From the NCBI RefSeq assembly GCF_001076885.1, contig NZ_JVDT01000292.1, positions 14,272 through 68,636 of the forward strand: DNA of 54,365 bases, given 5' to 3'. This document shows, one piece after another, positions 53,172 to 54,365 of this stretch. Numbering within the stretch: the stretch's first letter is position 1; each line of letters starts with the position of its first letter. This stretch comes from Bacillus sp. 522_BSPC. Lineage in GTDB: Bacteria; Bacillota; Bacilli; Bacillales; Cytobacillaceae. The notes beneath the pieces are model-generated. The model was given only the letters and a program-made list of their open reading frames with translations. It was not told the origin of the DNA and made no database searches. A program made the position numbers and the translations under genes.

Positions 53172-54101
53172 ATGAGAAAATTTGCGAAATTAATCATCTA
53201 TTATTTACTTGGAACGATGGCGATACTCGCATTAAGCGTTTTTCCAAAATACTTTCAAATGAGGGATTTTCCAGAGGGAGAGGGATATTTTTCAACCCTG
53301 CTATCTTTTTTATCGGAGGAATTTTTTCAGAAGGATGGATGGGTATATTCCTTAAATGGAGTAGATGAAAAGCCGATATTGGATATACTATTTCCGGCGT
53401 TTATTTATTCGATGGAAATTTTGTTTGGTGCGTTGTTATTAGGGAGCATTGCTGCATTTGTATTATCACTTGTCTCTTTTTTTCTACCCAAATTTCTTTT
53501 GCAGCCAATAAAAAGAATCTTAGATTTAATTGAATCGATTCCAGATATAATTATAGCGACACTTCTGCAATCTTTCGTTATCTTTATTTTTGTGCAAACA
53601 GGGGTAGAGATATTTGAAGTAGCCAGTTATTCAGAAAAGGCATATTTAGGGCCAATTCTAACCCTTGCAATTATTCCTGCTGTTTCTTTATTCAAAATTC
53701 TTATCTTGATGATGGAAGAAGAATATTTGAAGATGTATGTAAATTTTGCAAGAAGTAAAGGTATCCATAATTTTCCTATTTTGTGGAAACATATTCTCCG
53801 AAATATAATTCCCGTTTCCTTTCATCATATGAAAATTATCATTTGGGGATTGCTATCAAGTCAATTTATTATTGAACGACTCTTTAATATACATGGATTT
53901 ACATATTTTCTAGTAGAAAGCTTTACACCAATGACGATTGCTGTTTCCTTGCTGCTTATATTCACGCCATTTTTTATTATTTTTCAGTTAGGCGAAATAG
54001 TATTGAAAGAGGAGAAGGAACCAGCACGGGAATTGAAAAAGGAATCGTGGAGAGAGAAGATAACCGTTACATCCTTCGTTTCCTCCCTCTATAAATATTG
54101 A
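53172..54101 (+). CDS. ABC transporter permease, DppB/OppB-like, without partners
   Basis: A 309-residue permease with an N-terminal helix (about 9-27), an extracellular stretch and about five further helices from residue 78. The coupling motif resembles the EAA loop (EYLKMYVNFARSKGIHNFPILWKHILRNIIPVSFHH), as in peptide permeases. AAAGGGG precedes the ATG. The usual DppC-like permease, ATPases and binding protein are absent: 264 non-coding bases follow to the window end and a GNAT gene lies upstream. Partners may lie elsewhere. Confidence 0.82.
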   Translation: MRKFAKLIIYYLLGTMAILALSVFPKYFQMRDFPEGEGYFSTLLSFLSEEFFQKDGWVYSLNGVDEKPILDILFPAFIYSMEILFGALLLGSIAAFVLSLVSFFLPKFLLQPIKRILDLIESIPDIIIATLLQSFVIFIFVQTGVEIFEVASYSEKAYLGPILTLAIIPAVSLFKILILMMEEEYLKMYVNFARSKGIHNFPILWKHILRNIIPVSFHHMKIIIWGLLSSQFIIERLFNIHGFTYFLVESFTPMTIAVSLLLIFTPFFIIFQLGEIVLKEEKEPARELKKESWREKITVTSFVSSLYKY

Positions 54102-54106
54102 TTTAT

Positions 54107-54155
54107 CAACGGTTTGAGCCGTTGTTGGGGTGTCAAAAAAATATTTTTCGACACG
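54107..54155 (+). terminator. Hairpins after the permease gene
   Basis: CAACGG (54107-54112) pairs with CCGTTG (54119-54124). A second near-palindrome, GTGTCAAAAAAA then TTTTTCGACAC, follows at about 54130-54155. Either could end the permease transcript. Confidence 0.5.
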
Positions 54156-54200
54156 ATTCCTAACAGAATTTATATATTATGTGTAATTATTCCAACCTAC

Positions 54201-54299
54201 GGGTACGCTACGCGGTCACTACTGGATAATTATAGAAAGTAGTGATAGGGAATTATGCGATGCACAATGGATCTCTGCGTAGCTTATGATGACGTACCC
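54201..54299. other. Nested inverted-repeat element at the window edge
   Basis: Three nested pairings are visible: GGGTACG (54201-54207) with CGTACCC (54293-54299), CTACGC (54208-54213) with GCGTAG (54277-54282), and TCACTACT (54216-54223) with AGTAGTGA (54238-54245). The outer two are adjacent on the left but separated by ten bases on the right. Base composition is higher in G+C than nearby. It may be a structured RNA or the end of a small mobile element; the window stops 66 bases later. Confidence 0.55.
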
Positions 54300-54365
54300 T
54301 CCCATGTCTCTGGGCATCTATGTGCCTACATTCCTTCGTTCGGTCTAGTCATAAGGCAGAGGCTA

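Overview
The window looks like chromosome of a low-GC Gram-positive bacterium of the Bacillaceae. AT-rich codon use, strong AGGAGG-type ribosome binding sites, CcpA cre boxes, a TnrA/GlnR box, a VmlR-type ABC-F protein and a ydjGHI-type cassette all fit this. The protein families suggest a Bacillus/Niallia-like relative, but the genus is an inference. No rRNA, tRNA, CRISPR, phage or transposase gene is visible. The window is mostly short operons separated by hairpin terminators.

Region by region. (1) 1-3.6 kb: a tandem repeat array against an MFS exporter, then a FabF-like ketoacyl synthase divergent from an MmyB-type regulator with a palindromic operator between them. (2) 3.7-8.2 kb: a galactitol-family PTS (EIIB, EIIA, EIIC) behind its PRD regulator. 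(3) 8.2-9.6 kb: an NmrA/QorB-like reductase divergent from a one-cysteine HxlR regulator. (4) 9.6-14.1 kb: a glutamine-type ABC importer (fused binding protein-permease plus ATPase) behind a TnrA/GlnR box, then vmlR behind a ribosome-controlled attenuator, then a small membrane protein. (5) 14.2-19.2 kb: S66 peptidase, Cho-like nuclease, double GNAT protein, CueP-like protein, and a diguanylate cyclase behind a c-di-GMP-I riboswitch. (6) 19.3-28.7 kb: a ChvE/GguAB-type monosaccharide importer with cre box and direct repeats, followed by a three-component sensor (periplasmic-type sensor protein, YesM-type kinase, YesN-type regulator) and a second sugar-binding lipoprotein. (7) 28.8-34.9 kb: selO, a repeat-rich non-coding stretch, an isochorismatase-like hydrolase and a YdjG-YdjH-YdjI envelope-stress cassette. 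(8) 35-41.1 kb: PucR-type regulator, M20 amidohydrolase with AbgT transporter, and a CorA gene behind a 42-codon ORF carrying MEPDPEP. (9) 41.1-47.5 kb: an AraC regulator and GH42 beta-galactosidase, a 52-bp hairpin tandem repeat, an ArsR-type regulator divergent from a GH51 arabinofuranosidase with a cre box over its promoter. (10) 47.6-54.4 kb: paired ABC exporter half-transporters, a threonine-aldolase-like enzyme with GNAT partner, a lone DppB-like permease and a nested inverted-repeat element cut by the window end.

How parts work together: the importer, three-component sensor, GH42 and GH51 enzymes and two cre boxes suggest use of arabinose- and galactose-containing plant polysaccharides under carbon catabolite control. 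The most unusual feature is the short ORF before corA. It resembles the enterobacterial MgtL leader peptide (MEPDPTP...), and the corA ribosome binding site sits in a hairpin right after it, suggesting a peptide-based Mg2+ sensor in a Gram-positive organism. The vmlR leader and the c-di-GMP riboswitch are two further RNA switches whose alternative pairings can be read directly.
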